A stretch of DNA of 32,653 bases from Geobacillus icigianus (GCF_000750005.1 NZ_JPYA01000183.1:1-32653), one strand, 5' to 3'; shown: positions 1-8,284, numbered from the stretch's first letter. Numbers and translations are program-made. Notes: generated from the letters alone by a model not told the origin.

Positions 1-22
1 ATGACAGAGGGGGATGTGCACG

Positions 23-1324
23 ATGGATGAAAAAACGTTGACGCTCGGGCTCGATGCCCTTTGGGTCATGCTCTCGGCGGTGCTCGTGATCGGCATGCAG
101 GCAGGGTTTGCTTTGCTTGAGGCCGGATCCACGCGCATGAAAAACTCCGGGCATGTGGCCGGCAAACAAATTTTAAGTTTTGCCCTCGCATCATTGGCGT
201 TTTGGGCGTTCGGCTTTGCGATTACATTTGGGGCTGGGAATGGCTTCATCGGGACGGAAGGATGGTTTTTAAAAGAAGGAAAAGGAACGTTTGATTCGTT
301 ATCGTGGGCGAATGTGCCGCTCGAGCTCAAATTTTTATTCCAACTCGGCTTTGCCGGCGTGTCGCTGGCGATCGCTTGGGGCGGCTTTGCCGAGCGGGCG
401 AAACTGTCTGTTTATTTTCTCTTCGGGACGATGTTTACGATCGCCATTTACCCCGTGATCGGCCATTGGGTGTGGGGCGGCGGCTGGCTTGGAAAAATGG
501 GAATGCAAGATTTTGCCGGTTCAACAGTCGTCCATCTGCAAGGAGCGATTGCGGCGCTTGTGGCGACGGTTTTGCTTGGGCCGCGCATCGGCAAGTTCAA
601 TAAAGATGGGACGCCAAACGTGATCCCCGGGCATAACCAAGTATATACGGTCATCGGTGGGTTGATTTTATGGATCGGCTGGTTTGGTTTTAACGCCGGC
701 AGCACGATGGCCGTTGGTGACGGATTTTTCGGCTATGTGGCGCTGACGACGAATTTGGCTGCTGCGGCAGGGGCGGGTGCCGCGATCTTGACGGCGAAAA
801 TTTTGGTTGGCAAAGCGGACATTCCGGCGATGGTGAACGGTGTGCTCGCCGCTTTAGTCGCCATTACCGCCGCATGCGCGTTCGTCGAACCGTGGGCGGC
901 GGTGGTGATCGGCGCGGTGGCCGGGGCGTTGACATTCTGGACATCGATCTATTTTGAGCGCAAAGGGATTGATGATCCGATTTACGCGTTTTCTGTCCAC
1001 GGGATTGCCGGCATCATCGGCACGATTTCCACCGGGTTTTTCGCCTCGCCGCGTTTAGTCGAGATCACGGGCATCGGGAAGGCTGGGCTGTTTTACGGGG
1101 GCGGATTTGATCAGCTGATTGTGCAAACGGTCGGTGTGCTCGGTGCGGCAGTGTATGTCGCGGCTGTCTCGTTTGTTATCTTATATGCCATGAAGAAAAC
1201 GGTCGGGCTGCGTGTTACGGCCGAGCAAGAAATTTCCGGTCTTGATATTAGTGAGCACGGTTCGTATGGCTATCCGGAACAGCTCGATCCGGCGTATCAG
1301 CCCAAAACCCTCGCCCAGCAGTAA
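23..1324 (+). CDS. amtB: Ammonium transporter, Amt family
   Basis: Integral membrane channel that conducts ammonium/ammonia into the cell. The 433-residue product is hydrophobic throughout and fits the eleven-helix Amt fold. The two pore histidines of the family are visible in VVHLQGAIAAL and SVHGIAGIIGT, and the early GSTRMKNSGHVA block is typical. I chose the ATG at 23 rather than the one at 14: the Shine-Dalgarno GAGGGGG ends at 13, which gives a normal 9-base gap to 23 and none to 14. No glnK follows, which is unusual for amtB; instead a GlnD-like protein starts 18 bases downstream and is probably co-transcribed. The promoter lies outside the window. Family assignment is secure; substrate regulation cannot be read here. 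Confidence 0.96.
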   Translation: MDEKTLTLGLDALWVMLSAVLVIGMQAGFALLEAGSTRMKNSGHVAGKQILSFALASLAFWAFGFAITFGAGNGFIGTEGWFLKEGKGTFDSLSWANVPLELKFLFQLGFAGVSLAIAWGGFAERAKLSVYFLFGTMFTIAIYPVIGHWVWGGGWLGKMGMQDFAGSTVVHLQGAIAALVATVLLGPRIGKFNKDGTPNVIPGHNQVYTVIGGLILWIGWFGFNAGSTMAVGDGFFGYVALTTNLAAAAGAGAAILTAKILVGKADIPAMVNGVLAALVAITAACAFVEPWAAVVIGAVAGALTFWTSIYFERKGIDDPIYAFSVHGIAGIIGTISTGFFASPRLVEITGIGKAGLFYGGGFDQLIVQTVGVLGAAVYVAAVSFVILYAMKKTVGLRVTAEQEISGLDISEHGSYGYPEQLDPAYQPKTLAQQ

Positions 1325-1342
1325 TCGGGAGGGGAAAAGAGG

Positions 1343-2395
1343 ATGGAATTATTGGCGGCAAAGGTGGTCGAGCGGCTAAACCGAGCCGAGTCGGCCGCCG
1401 AACTTCGTTTTTGCCACGATGAACTGGCGCGTGAACTGCGGCGCTATGCAGTACGTGAACAAATGGGTCAGCTCCCCAATGACATCGTTTCTGTTCATGA
1501 AGCCATCCTTCGCCGCGCGTTCTTCCTTGCCGAGCGGGAGACGATGAAACGGTCGGTCGGCGTTCGTCCCTCAGCGTGGTGCTGGTATGTGATGGGAAGC
1601 ATCGGCCGGTGTGAGCCGACGATTTGGACGGATCAAGATCACGGCATTTTATTCAACTGTCCTGAGAACGAGGAAGCGGCTTGTTATGAATTCATTCGCC
1701 ATATGGCGACGATCGGGGTGGATATGCTGCATGAGGCTGGGTATCCGTACTGTTCCGGTTACGTGATGGCGACGAACAAGCGGTGGGCACAGTCAGTCCG
1801 CGGTTGGGAGCAACAGCTTGTTTCCTACTTGGACAGCGGGTGGCCGAACGACATTCGTTTTTTGTTGATTGCGATGGATATGCGGCCTCTTTATGGGGAA
1901 GCGGAATTGGCTGAGACGGCAAGAAAGGCGCTGTTTGCGGCGGTGGCCGAACGGCCGCTGCTGTTGGCGCGCATGGGCGAGCACGTTCAGTTTCCTCCGG
2001 TTCCGCTGGGCTGGTTGGGCAACGTGCAAACGGAGCGATGGGGGCCGTACAGCGGGGCCGTTCATATGAAACAGGGCGGTTACGTGCAGCTCACCAACGC
2101 TTTGAAATGGTTGGCGTGTTTTGCGCACGTCCCGGCGGCGGGCACAGCCGAGCGGCGGCGGGCGCTTGAAGCGAATGGCGTGTTGACGGCGCCGTTTTCC
2201 GACGCCGTTTGCGAGGCGCTTTCTGTTTACTATTCGATTCGCCTGAAGTACAGCACTGAGGTGGGGGACGGGCGTGAATACGTGTTATGGCGGGCGCTTG
2301 AGCGGCCGGAACAAAAGCGGCTGAAACAAGCGATGCGCACCGCTAAACGATTGCAGCGCTTTGTCGCCCGGCGGGTGGCTAACATTCATGCATGA
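1343..2395 (+). CDS. DUF294 putative nucleotidyltransferase (GlnD-like)
   Basis: 350-residue cytoplasmic protein of the DUF294 family, related to the nucleotidyltransferase domain of GlnD. The catalytic signature is present: GS at residues 85-86 followed by R-x-E and TDQDH at 96-100, the usual metal-binding D-x-D pair. The C-terminal half fits the DUF294 C-terminal helical domain. Many relatives also carry CBS or cyclic-nucleotide domains; this one has neither. It starts 18 bases after amtB behind GGGAGGGG, and overlaps the following exonuclease gene by 8 bases, so the three are likely one operon. A role in nitrogen signalling, such as nucleotidylating a partner protein, is inference from the family and from amtB. 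The substrate is unknown. Confidence 0.85.
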   Translation: MELLAAKVVERLNRAESAAELRFCHDELARELRRYAVREQMGQLPNDIVSVHEAILRRAFFLAERETMKRSVGVRPSAWCWYVMGSIGRCEPTIWTDQDHGILFNCPENEEAACYEFIRHMATIGVDMLHEAGYPYCSGYVMATNKRWAQSVRGWEQQLVSYLDSGWPNDIRFLLIAMDMRPLYGEAELAETARKALFAAVAERPLLLARMGEHVQFPPVPLGWLGNVQTERWGPYSGAVHMKQGGYVQLTNALKWLACFAHVPAAGTAERRRALEANGVLTAPFSDAVCEALSVYYSIRLKYSTEVGDGREYVLWRALERPEQKRLKQAMRTAKRLQRFVARRVANIHA

Positions 2396-3116
2396 GCGGC
2401 ACCGGTTTTGGCAGCGGGCGCTCCGCATGTTGTCGCTCGGCGTTCCGCGCGAGGCATCATCCGCCTTATTTGGACAGGACCATTCATGGCAGCAAGAATC
2501 GTGGCTTCGCTCGCTGCAAAAGGAAAAACAGCACGTCATCGATTGGCATGACCGTTTGATCGATATCCCGTTTGTCATCATCGATCTGGAAACGACCGGC
2601 TTTTCCCCGGAGCAAGGCGATGAAATTTTGGCCATGGCGGCGGCGAAAACGGTCGGAGGGATCGTGACGGATGCGTACATGACGCTCGTCAAGCCGGAAA
2701 AGCCCATTCCAGAACCTATATCCGCCTTGACCGGCATTGAGGCGAAGGATGTCATGTTCGCTCCGCCGCTTGCCGAGGCGCTGCGCGCGTTTGTGCCGTT
2801 TATTGCCGCCGGTGTACTCCTCGGTTATCACATTGGCCATGACTTGGCGTTTTTACGCCATGGCCTTTGGCGCCATTACCGGCAAAAATGGAGCGGGCGC
2901 TTTCTTGACTTGCAGCCGATGATGACGCTGATCGGCCATTCATGCCCGACGTTTGACGATGCATTAGCCTGTTATGGCATCCGCTGCCCGCGCCGTCATA
3001 CGGCGGACGGCGATGTGGAAGCGATGGCGAAGTTATGGGTCATCTTGCTCGACGAACTGCGTAAACGCGGCATCGAAACATTGCATGATTTGTACGCCGC
3101 GCTCAGCCGGTGTTGA
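2388..3116 (+). CDS. DnaQ-like 3'-5' exonuclease (DEDDh)
   Basis: 242-residue protein with an exonuclease domain of the DNA polymerase III epsilon type. The three exo motifs are visible: IDLETTG with D66 and E68, HIGHDLAFLRH, and RRHTADGDVEA carrying the DEDDh histidine and last aspartate. The first 55 residues are a family-specific N-terminal extension. The ATG at 2388 overlaps the upstream stop by 8 bases and has GGGTGG about ten bases before it; a TTG at 2361 is possible but less well placed. Exonuclease genes next to DUF294 genes are a common pairing in my recollection of bacterial genomes, which hints at a joint role, but this is unproven. It probably trims or proofreads DNA or RNA ends; the specific substrate is not predictable. 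Confidence 0.88.
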   Translation: MHERHRFWQRALRMLSLGVPREASSALFGQDHSWQQESWLRSLQKEKQHVIDWHDRLIDIPFVIIDLETTGFSPEQGDEILAMAAAKTVGGIVTDAYMTLVKPEKPIPEPISALTGIEAKDVMFAPPLAEALRAFVPFIAAGVLLGYHIGHDLAFLRHGLWRHYRQKWSGRFLDLQPMMTLIGHSCPTFDDALACYGIRCPRRHTADGDVEAMAKLWVILLDELRKRGIETLHDLYAALSRC

Positions 3117-3204
3117 TGTTGCCCGCGCCGACAGGCCATTGGGGGAGTATCTTTGACAGGGGAACTCGAGTTTTAACACATTGACCGCGAAGTCTCCCCC
3201 TCTA

Positions 3205-3640
3205 AAAGGTCGGTGATTTAGGGCAAAATACCGCTGAGTTTTACCCATTTCTCAATTAGAGAAACCTCGCAGAATCAGCTTTCTTTTTTGAGTGAAAATG
3301 CCGCCGATTGGTGTGTAACAGCGGTGTTTCACCAGCTTTCTAGGAGGCTGGTGATTTAATCTTGGATCCAGCTTTGCAATGTCACTTCTCAACTAGAAAA
3401 ACCTTGGTGTATCGATCCTGCGTTTCACGTGTTCTCCCATTGGAGGAAGGAACTCCGCCGTTTTTCACGATCCTTCTAAGCACAGTGTAGGTGGGAGAGG
3501 TTCATCAGCTGATCTTGGAGGTTGGTGCTTGAATTGTGCATATATCCTTACCATTTTATTTCTAAAAACATTGTTTTATCGGTCCTGCTTTCCGCTTATT
3601 CTTCCATTGAGGGGATCAGCCGTTTTTCACGAGCCTTCTC
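3205..3640 (+). repeat. Dispersed repeat cluster A, three tandem units
   Basis: Three diverged units of about 125-140 bp lie head to tail: about 3205-3341, 3342-3477 and 3515-3640. Each begins with a right arm like GGAGGCTGGTGATTT, carries a TTTCTCAA..GA.AAACCT core about 45 bases in, and ends with a GCGG-TTTTTCAC-x4-CTTCT block. The first unit matches the last unit of the cluster at 27688-28070 at roughly 85% by hand alignment. The second resembles the copies at 11291-11412 and 25055-25202. At the first unit boundary the arms CACCAGCTTTCT and AGGAGGCTGGTG (3330-3353) form an inverted repeat with two G-U pairs. The short reading frames here carry no recognisable protein signal. The bases from 3117 to 3204 hold nothing else I can support. 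Confidence 0.8.
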
Positions 3641-3649
3641 GGCCAACAG

Positions 3650-3722
3650 GCGGAACGAACCGTCAAAAAGCGCTGGGTCTCATTGGACTGTTTCTCTTGC
3701 TTCTTAGCGCCATATGGATGAG
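3650..3722 (+). pseudogene. Fossil of siderophore permease N-terminus
   Basis: These 73 bases align without gaps to 5697-5769, the beginning of the siderophore permease gene, at roughly 80% identity by eye. The translated stub reads TNRQKALGLIGLFLLLLSA, against TNRQKTQGLIGLAILLLTA at the intact start. Similarity stops at about 3722 and the repeat cluster ends just before it at about 3640. It is therefore a truncated duplicate, or the remnant of a partner permease of the same FecCD family. No start codon is kept in a useful place, and the downstream frame runs into the terminator at 3749. It is not expected to make a functional protein. Confidence 0.75.
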
Positions 3723-3748
3723 AGCGCTCAGCGGAACAAAAACGACGG

Positions 3749-3776
3749 AAAAAAGCGCCCAGTTCGGCGCTTTTTT
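3749..3776 (-). terminator. Intrinsic terminator for PCYCGC lipoprotein gene
   Basis: GCGCC and GGCGC arms (3755-3759, 3766-3770) with a 6-base loop are flanked by A6 and T6. It can therefore work in both directions. It lies just after the stop of the minus-strand lipoprotein gene. Confidence 0.85.
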
Positions 3777-3784
3777 CATTAGGA

Positions 3785-4273
3785 TTAAAGCGGTTTTGTC
3801 GGTGTCGGTTCGGCGTAGCCTTCTTTGTATTTTTCGTCGATCATATGCCGGATGTCGTTGATCGATTTCCCTTGATTGTAAGCAGCGATCGATTCGGCAG
3901 CGATGTCGAGACAGACGCCGCATTTAGTTGCATGATCATCCCAGACAATCGATCCGTCTTTTTTATTTTTATAGACAAAGCAGTCATAGTTGTTTTTATG
4001 GCCGGCCGATTGTCCGCAGCCGCAATAGCACGGGATGTTTTCAAGCAGTTCGCGGTGTTCCGCAGCCTGTTGGTACAACACAGCCATTTCCTCTTCGAAC
4101 GCGCCTAAAAAGCTTGGTAAATGCTCGACCGATTTCGTTGTCTCGCGAATATCGCCAGTGGCGGTTTTCGTCATATGCGAATGGCTTTGTTTTTGGCTGC
4201 TGTCATCAGCACAGCCTGACAATAGAACGCTAAGCGACAACAGGCATGCTGCGATCCGTGCTGGATGGTTCAA
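3785..4273 (-). CDS. PCYCGC-motif lipoprotein
   Basis: 162-residue secreted lipoprotein. The signal peptide ends in a lipobox LLSGC with Cys21 as the likely lipidated residue. The family-naming motif PCYCGC is at residues 81-86, followed by a histidine-containing stretch and further cysteines at 98, 118 and 121 (CGVC). Such spaced cysteines suggest metal binding or disulfides on the outer face of the membrane; the biochemical role of this family is not known to me. The start is a TTG at 4273 preceded by AAAGGGAGAA at a good distance; no nearby ATG precedes the signal peptide. It has its own promoter (4311-4339) and terminator (3749-3776), so it appears monocistronic. Confidence 0.85.
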   Translation of the reverse strand: MNHPARIAACLLSLSVLLSGCADDSSQKQSHSHMTKTATGDIRETTKSVEHLPSFLGAFEEEMAVLYQQAAEHRELLENIPCYCGCGQSAGHKNNYDCFVYKNKKDGSIVWDDHATKCGVCLDIAAESIAAYNQGKSINDIRHMIDEKYKEGYAEPTPTKPL

Positions 4274-4310
4274 TCGTCTTCTCCCTTTCTTTCGTTCATT
4301 TCATAGTTTG

Positions 4311-4339
4311 AATGTATCACAATTTGCGTTAAACGGCAA
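4311..4339 (-). promoter_or_regulatory. Sigma-A promoter for PCYCGC lipoprotein gene
   Basis: On the minus strand TTGCCG is followed after 17 bases by TACATT, with TG one base upstream of the -10 (extended -10). It lies about 40 bases before the TTG start. No other gene lies in 4274-4518. Confidence 0.7.
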
Positions 4340-4465
4340 TGGAGTTGCTGTCAGGGGCGCTTGCCTAGCATCGAAATGTTTAAGCAATTCATCCAGATCA
4401 TCGGTTTTGTGCCCGGATGCTTTGCGGGAACGGAGAGTAGGGAATGCGGAGGAAAAGGGAAGAGG

Positions 4466-4509
4466 AAGGCTGTGCAGAAGATTCGGTATGCCATCTTTCG
4501 CACAGCCTT
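4466..4509 (-). terminator. Terminator after siderophore-binding protein gene
   Basis: Arms AAGGCTGTGC and GCACAGCCTT (4466-4475, 4500-4509) pair perfectly, and the stem continues inward with AAGAT/ATCTT. On the minus strand a pyrimidine-rich tract follows (CTTCCTCTTCCC). It lies ten bases past the stop of the upstream gene. Confidence 0.7.
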
Positions 4510-4518
4510 TACGTAAGA

Positions 4519-5487
4519 TTATTGTTCCTGCAAGAAATATTTCTCGATATCGTCCAGCATCAGATGGGCAGCGAGCACACCGCCAGCTGTGTTCCAAATC
4601 GTGTCGCTCACTTTGTACACCTTGCCTTGTTTCGCGACGTTTAAGTTTTGAAAGAGCGGATCGTTAATCCATTCTTTTTCGATTTCGCTTGCTTTGCCGT
4701 CGCCTGTTTCATACGTAAAGTAGAACAGGATGTCGCCGTCCATGGCCGGGATGCGTTCTTTCGTCACACCGGTTTCCGCGAAGTCGTTCACGTTTTGCGA
4801 TTCCGGACGGGCGAAGCCGAGCTGGTCCAAAATGACGCCGGAGAACGAGTCTTTATGGTAGATGCGGACGTCACCAGCCATGAAGCGGACGACCGACACG
4901 TTCATTTTCAGCTTGTCGCCGAGTTTCGCTTTTACGTCTTCAATGCGCTTGTCGTAGTCGGCAATGACTTGTTTCCCTTTCTCTTCTTGATTCACCGCTT
5001 TCGCATAGAGCATAAAGTTGTCTTTCCAGTTGCCGCGCAGCGTTTCAGAGAATACGGTTGGAGCGATTTGTTTCAACTGTTCATAAATTTTTTCATGGCG
5101 CATTTTGTTGCCGATGATCAAGTCCGGCTTTAAAGCGGCGATCGCTTCAACGTTCGGCTCCGATTCCAATCCGAGCTCTTTGACGCCGTCCATTTTGTCT
5201 TTAATGTGGTCATACCACGGATCGCCCGTCCACGATTGGACGGCGCCGACCGGTTTCACACCTAGCGCCAGCAGGGCTTCTGTTCCTTCGTTTGTCAATA
5301 CAACGACCCGTTTGGGCGTACCTTTGATTTCGGTCGTGTCCATGGCGTGTTCGACGGTGTAGCTTGCTTCTTTCGATTGATTGTTGCCCTTCGGTTTGGC
5401 CGTTTCTTCCTGTTTCCCACCGCAGCCGGCGAGAAGAAGGAGAGAAAGGAGGAAGGTGAAAAGAAGATGGGTTTGTTTCATATTCAC
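4519..5487 (-). CDS. Iron-siderophore ABC transporter binding lipoprotein
   Basis: 322-residue extracellular solute-binding protein of the FecB/FhuD type (periplasmic-binding-like TroA superfamily), anchored by a lipidated Cys at residue 22 (LLLAGCGG). It is expected to capture a ferric siderophore and pass it to a FecCD permease. Features seen are RVVVLTNEGTEALLALGVKPVG near the N-terminus, split here as RVVVLTNEG and ALLALGVKPVG, and KPDLIIGNKMRH, both typical of the fold. The start is a GTG at 5487 with GGGGG nine bases upstream; the ATG at 5481 is a second choice. It is divergent from the permease-ATPase-reductase operon and shares a Fur-controlled intergenic region with it. Binding specificity cannot be read. 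Confidence 0.92.
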   Translation of the reverse strand: MNMKQTHLLFTFLLSLLLLAGCGGKQEETAKPKGNNQSKEASYTVEHAMDTTEIKGTPKRVVVLTNEGTEALLALGVKPVGAVQSWTGDPWYDHIKDKMDGVKELGLESEPNVEAIAALKPDLIIGNKMRHEKIYEQLKQIAPTVFSETLRGNWKDNFMLYAKAVNQEEKGKQVIADYDKRIEDVKAKLGDKLKMNVSVVRFMAGDVRIYHKDSFSGVILDQLGFARPESQNVNDFAETGVTKERIPAMDGDILFYFTYETGDGKASEIEKEWINDPLFQNLNVAKQGKVYKVSDTIWNTAGGVLAAHLMLDDIEKYFLQEQ

Positions 5488-5519
5488 GGTGCAAATCCCC
5501 CTTTTCCATTTCACGGAAT

Positions 5520-5534
5520 TGATAATGAGTTTCA
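5520..5534. promoter_or_regulatory. Fur box, proximal to siderophore-binding gene
   Basis: TGATAATGAGTTTCA matches the 7-1-7 Fur consensus TGATAAT-n-ATTATCA at 12 of 14 arm positions. It lies in the leader of the minus-strand binding-protein gene, downstream of its promoter. Confidence 0.65.
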
Positions 5535-5545
5535 TTCATGCCACT

Positions 5546-5575
5546 ATCATAAATAATAGTGATAATCATTGTCAG
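5546..5575 (-). promoter_or_regulatory. Promoter of siderophore-binding gene overlapped by Fur box
   Basis: On the minus strand CTGACA and TATGAT are separated by 18 bases. A strong Fur box, TGATAATCATTGTCA (5560-5574, 13 of 14 arm positions), covers the -35 and spacer, so iron-loaded Fur would block RNA polymerase directly. Confidence 0.75.
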
Positions 5576-5626
5576 AAAAAATAAAAAAATCATGAGAAAA
5601 TCATAATAAAAAGAGGGTAAAAAATA

Positions 5627-5656
5627 TTGACGATGAGAGTCATTATCAAATAGACT
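5627..5656 (+). promoter_or_regulatory. Promoter and Fur box of siderophore uptake operon
   Basis: TTGACG (5627-5632) is followed by a weak -10, TAGACT, after 18 bases; another possible -10 is the extended TGTTATACT at 5667-5675. The Fur-like site TGAGAGTCATTATCA (5634-5648) has a perfect right arm and 5 of 7 in the left arm and sits in the spacer. The operon is thus expected to be induced by iron starvation. Confidence 0.65.
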
Positions 5657-5692
5657 TAACGGTAGATGTTATACTAAGGGAGATTTCACACC

Positions 5693-6585
5693 ATGTTCGC
5701 AACGAATCGTCAAAAAACGCAGGGCCTCATTGGGCTGGCGATCTTGCTTCTTACCGCCATGTGGATGAGCGTGGTGTACGGGTATACCGATACGAACTGG
5801 CGGGAGGCGATGGCCGCCTTGATCGACAACAACGGTTCAAACGCCCGTTTAGTGGTGGCGACGGGGCGGCCGCCGCGGTCGTCGGTTTTTTGGCGCTGTT
5901 TAGCGATGAAAACAACTCCCTTACCGTCAGCATCCACTGGCTGCCGCTCGCGGCTTTTCTCGGCGCTGCAGCCGCCGCTTGGCTCGTGTATACGCTGGCG
6001 TGGAAAAACGGTCTCGCCCCGCTTCGGCTCGTGCTTGTCGGCATTGGCATTTCTGCGCTGATGCAGGCGTTGACAACGCTGCTGATGATCGTCGGGCCGA
6101 TTTACCGGGCGAGCCAGGCGAACGTGTGGATTACGGGCAGCGTGTATGGTGCTTCTTGGCAGCACGTCTCGTTCATGGCTCCATCGGTCATCGGGTTGCT
6201 TCTTATTGCTATGCTCGCCACTCGACACGTCAACGTGCAAGAATTAGGCGACGAGCTGGCGATTGGGCTTGGCGGCGCGGTTGAACGGCAACGGCTCGGG
6301 CTGGTGTTGCTGAGCACCGCGCTCACTGGGGGCGCGGTCGCCTTCGCCGGCGGCATCGGCTTTGTTGGGCTGATGGCGCCGCATATGGCGCGTCGCCTTG
6401 TCGGTTCAGCGTTTGGTGCGCTGCTTCCGGCGGCGGCGCTGTTCGGCGGTGTGCTCGTCATGGGAGCGGATTTGGCTGGGCGGTTGCTGCTTGCGCCGGC
6501 GGAAATTCCGGCCGGGGTGTTTACCGCCGCCCTTGGCGCGCCGTATTTTATTTATTTATTGTACAGAGTCGGAAAGCATCAATGA
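5693..6585 (+). pseudogene. Siderophore ABC permease (FecCD family), internally deleted
   Basis: Remnant of an inner-membrane iron-siderophore permease. The first frame (from ATG 5693) encodes about 60 residues ending in VVATGRPPR. The remainder, from GFLALFSDEN to the C-terminus [16 protein letters not shown], is in a different frame that becomes recognisable at about 5866. The family motif NPLA-x-P and its flanking transmembrane segments, expected between the two parts, are missing. About 298 codons remain against about 335 usual. The junction is a GC-rich run (about 5861-5880), so a deletion not divisible by three caused both loss and frameshift. The C-terminal half keeps [15 protein letters not shown] and the coupling region. 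The gene was followed by its ATPase. As read, no working permease is made from this locus. Confidence 0.85.
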
Positions 6586-6599
6586 AGGAGGGGGAAAGC

Positions 6600-7412
6600 A
6601 TGCACGTGCTGCAGGCGAAGGAGTTAACGTTATCTTACGGGGACGCGCTCGTGATCGACCGCTTACATTTGACGATTCCGAAGGGGAAAATGACCGTGTT
6701 TATTGGGGCGAACGGCTGCGGCAAGTCGACGTTGCTGCGCGCCTTGGCCCGGCTGTTGAAGCCGGCAGGCGGCGCCGTTTTGCTCGATGGAAAGGAGATC
6801 GCCAAACAGCCGACCAAGGAAATCGCCCGTCGCTTGGCCATTTTGCCGCAGGCGCCTGTCGCTCCGGAAGGGTTGACCGTGCTGCAGCTCGTCAAGCAAG
6901 GGCGGTACCCATACCAAACGTGGTTCAAACAATGGAGTGAGGAAGATGAGCGTGCCGTGGCGCGCGCTTTGGCGGCGACCGGGCTGACAGAGCTCGCCGA
7001 GCGGCCGGTTGATTCGCTTTCCGGCGGACAGCGCCAGCGCGCATGGATTGCCATGACACTGGCGCAAGAAACGGACATCATCTTGCTTGATGAACCGACG
7101 ACGTATCTTGATTTGGCCCATCAAATTGACATTTTAGATTTATTGTTTGAGCTGAATGAAAAGGAACGGCGGACGATCGTGATGGTGCTTCATGACGTAA
7201 ATTTGGCCTGCCGTTATGCACATCATCTCGTCGCCATTCGCGACAAGGCAGTGTACGCCGAAGGGAAGCCAGAAGACGTCATTTCCCGCCAGCTCATAAA
7301 CGATGTGTTTCAGTTGGATTGCCAAATTACGTACGATCCGCTCTTTGGCACCCCGCTTTGCATTCCGTACGGAAAAGGGCGGCGCATTTTACAGAAAGAA
7401 GGCGTATCATGA
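6600..7412 (+). CDS. Iron-siderophore ABC transporter ATPase (FecE family)
   Basis: 270-residue ATP-binding subunit of a siderophore importer. Walker [10 protein letters not shown], signature [13 protein letters not shown], Walker [13 protein letters not shown] and H-loop histidine in VLHDVN are all intact. The ATG at 6600 is chosen because AAGGAGGGGG lies just upstream; the ATG at 6582 overlapping the permease stop has no comparable site. The stop overlaps the next start (ATGA). Its cognate permease is broken, so unless another FecCD permease is encoded elsewhere this subunit has no local partner. It could still serve other permeases, since such ATPases are often shared in Bacillus (established for FhuC and YusV). 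Confidence 0.93.
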   Translation: MHVLQAKELTLSYGDALVIDRLHLTIPKGKMTVFIGANGCGKSTLLRALARLLKPAGGAVLLDGKEIAKQPTKEIARRLAILPQAPVAPEGLTVLQLVKQGRYPYQTWFKQWSEEDERAVARALAATGLTELAERPVDSLSGGQRQRAWIAMTLAQETDIILLDEPTTYLDLAHQIDILDLLFELNEKERRTIVMVLHDVNLACRYAHHLVAIRDKAVYAEGKPEDVISRQLINDVFQLDCQITYDPLFGTPLCIPYGKGRRILQKEGVS

Positions 7413-8149
7413 TGAGACTGTGCGAAGACGAAATGAGAGCGTTAGAAACGTATCGTTTTTCAAGCAAGCAGCCCGATGCTTCGGCGTCGATGCGGTTTTC
7501 CCGGCTGCTGGAGGACGCCGAACAGCTCGCTAAGTATGTCGCCCACGTGCGTGATGAGATGGGGGCGGCGAATGACGCTGTGGCGGCGTCGATGCTGGTC
7601 AAGCGCCTCAGCTTTTTAGCGCCGATGGCGTTATACGCCATGTCGGCATGGAACAAGCGGCTTTTGCTTGAGCCTGAGCGCATTTGGCTTGATACGGACG
7701 GTGAAGGAGAGACGTGGATGCCGCGCTTTCGCCTTGAGCCGGCGGAAGCGGAGATGTGCGGCAGCGAACGAAGCCGCTGGCGCGAGCAAGCCGTTCGCGA
7801 CGTGTTCGCCGAGCTGTTCGCGCCGCTCATTGCTCAGTTGCGCCGTCTGACGCGCATCTCCCCGCTCGTCTTGTGGGAAAATGTCGCCATTTACGTGTAT
7901 TGGGTATATGAACGTTGGCTGGAAGATGAATCGCTTGCGTTCGTCGCCGATCGGCTGCGGGCCGATTTTCGTTTTCTCGTTCATGAAGCTGATGGCCGTC
8001 TGTTTGGCCAAAAAGACAACCCGCTCCGCCGCTTTTTTAAAGGGGCGAGCGGCATGCAGCGAACGACGTGCTGCTTGTACGTGCATACAACGGGGGGAAC
8101 GTGTTGCCAAACGTGCCCGCTTCGCGCCCGCCAGCGGCAAATTGGGTGA
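7409..8149 (+). CDS. FhuF-like ferric siderophore reductase, 2Fe-2S
   Basis: 246-residue cytoplasmic protein. The C-terminus has the FhuF-type iron-sulfur signature: adjacent cysteines in RTTCCLYV, then CC and CPL (pattern C-C-x10-C-x2-C), which binds a 2Fe-2S cluster through cysteines. The N-terminal two thirds fit the IucA/IucC-like or FhuF-like reductase fold. The family reduces iron in imported siderophores so that the metal is released. The start at 7409 overlaps the ATPase stop and has AGAAGG six bases upstream. It is the last gene of the Fur-regulated siderophore operon and is followed by a likely terminator. The protein appears intact although the upstream permease is not. Confidence 0.85.
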   Translation: MMRLCEDEMRALETYRFSSKQPDASASMRFSRLLEDAEQLAKYVAHVRDEMGAANDAVAASMLVKRLSFLAPMALYAMSAWNKRLLLEPERIWLDTDGEGETWMPRFRLEPAEAEMCGSERSRWREQAVRDVFAELFAPLIAQLRRLTRISPLVLWENVAIYVYWVYERWLEDESLAFVADRLRADFRFLVHEADGRLFGQKDNPLRRFFKGASGMQRTTCCLYVHTTGGTCCQTCPLRARQRQIG

Positions 8150-8155
8150 TCGGTC

Positions 8156-8182
8156 AGCCGCCGGTGGGCGGTTTCTTATTTT
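8156..8182 (+). terminator. Probable terminator of siderophore operon
   Basis: CCGCC and GGCGG arms (8158-8162, 8167-8171) with a 4-base loop are followed by TTTCTTATTTT, just after the stop at 8149. The stem is short but GC-only. Confidence 0.55.
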
Positions 8183-8284
8183 GGCGCTGGTTTTTTGCGA
8201 AATTTGTTGATTTTTGTCGATGTTTTCGTGAAAATGGAAGTGAGGATAACGGGATATTTCGATCAATGGCGAGGTAACCATTGC

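Noticed and set aside
14..22. amtB start at 14
   Set aside because: The Shine-Dalgarno sequence directly abuts this ATG; the ATG at 23 has the correct spacing.
3522..3861. Small membrane protein gene
   Set aside because: The frame is made of repeat sequence fused to the permease fossil and then runs through a terminator; only the TNRQK part resembles protein, and it is a fragment.
4301..4597. Minus-strand gene between the two lipoprotein genes
   Set aside because: The frame covers a promoter and a terminator, has no ribosome site and overlaps the end of the binding-protein gene.
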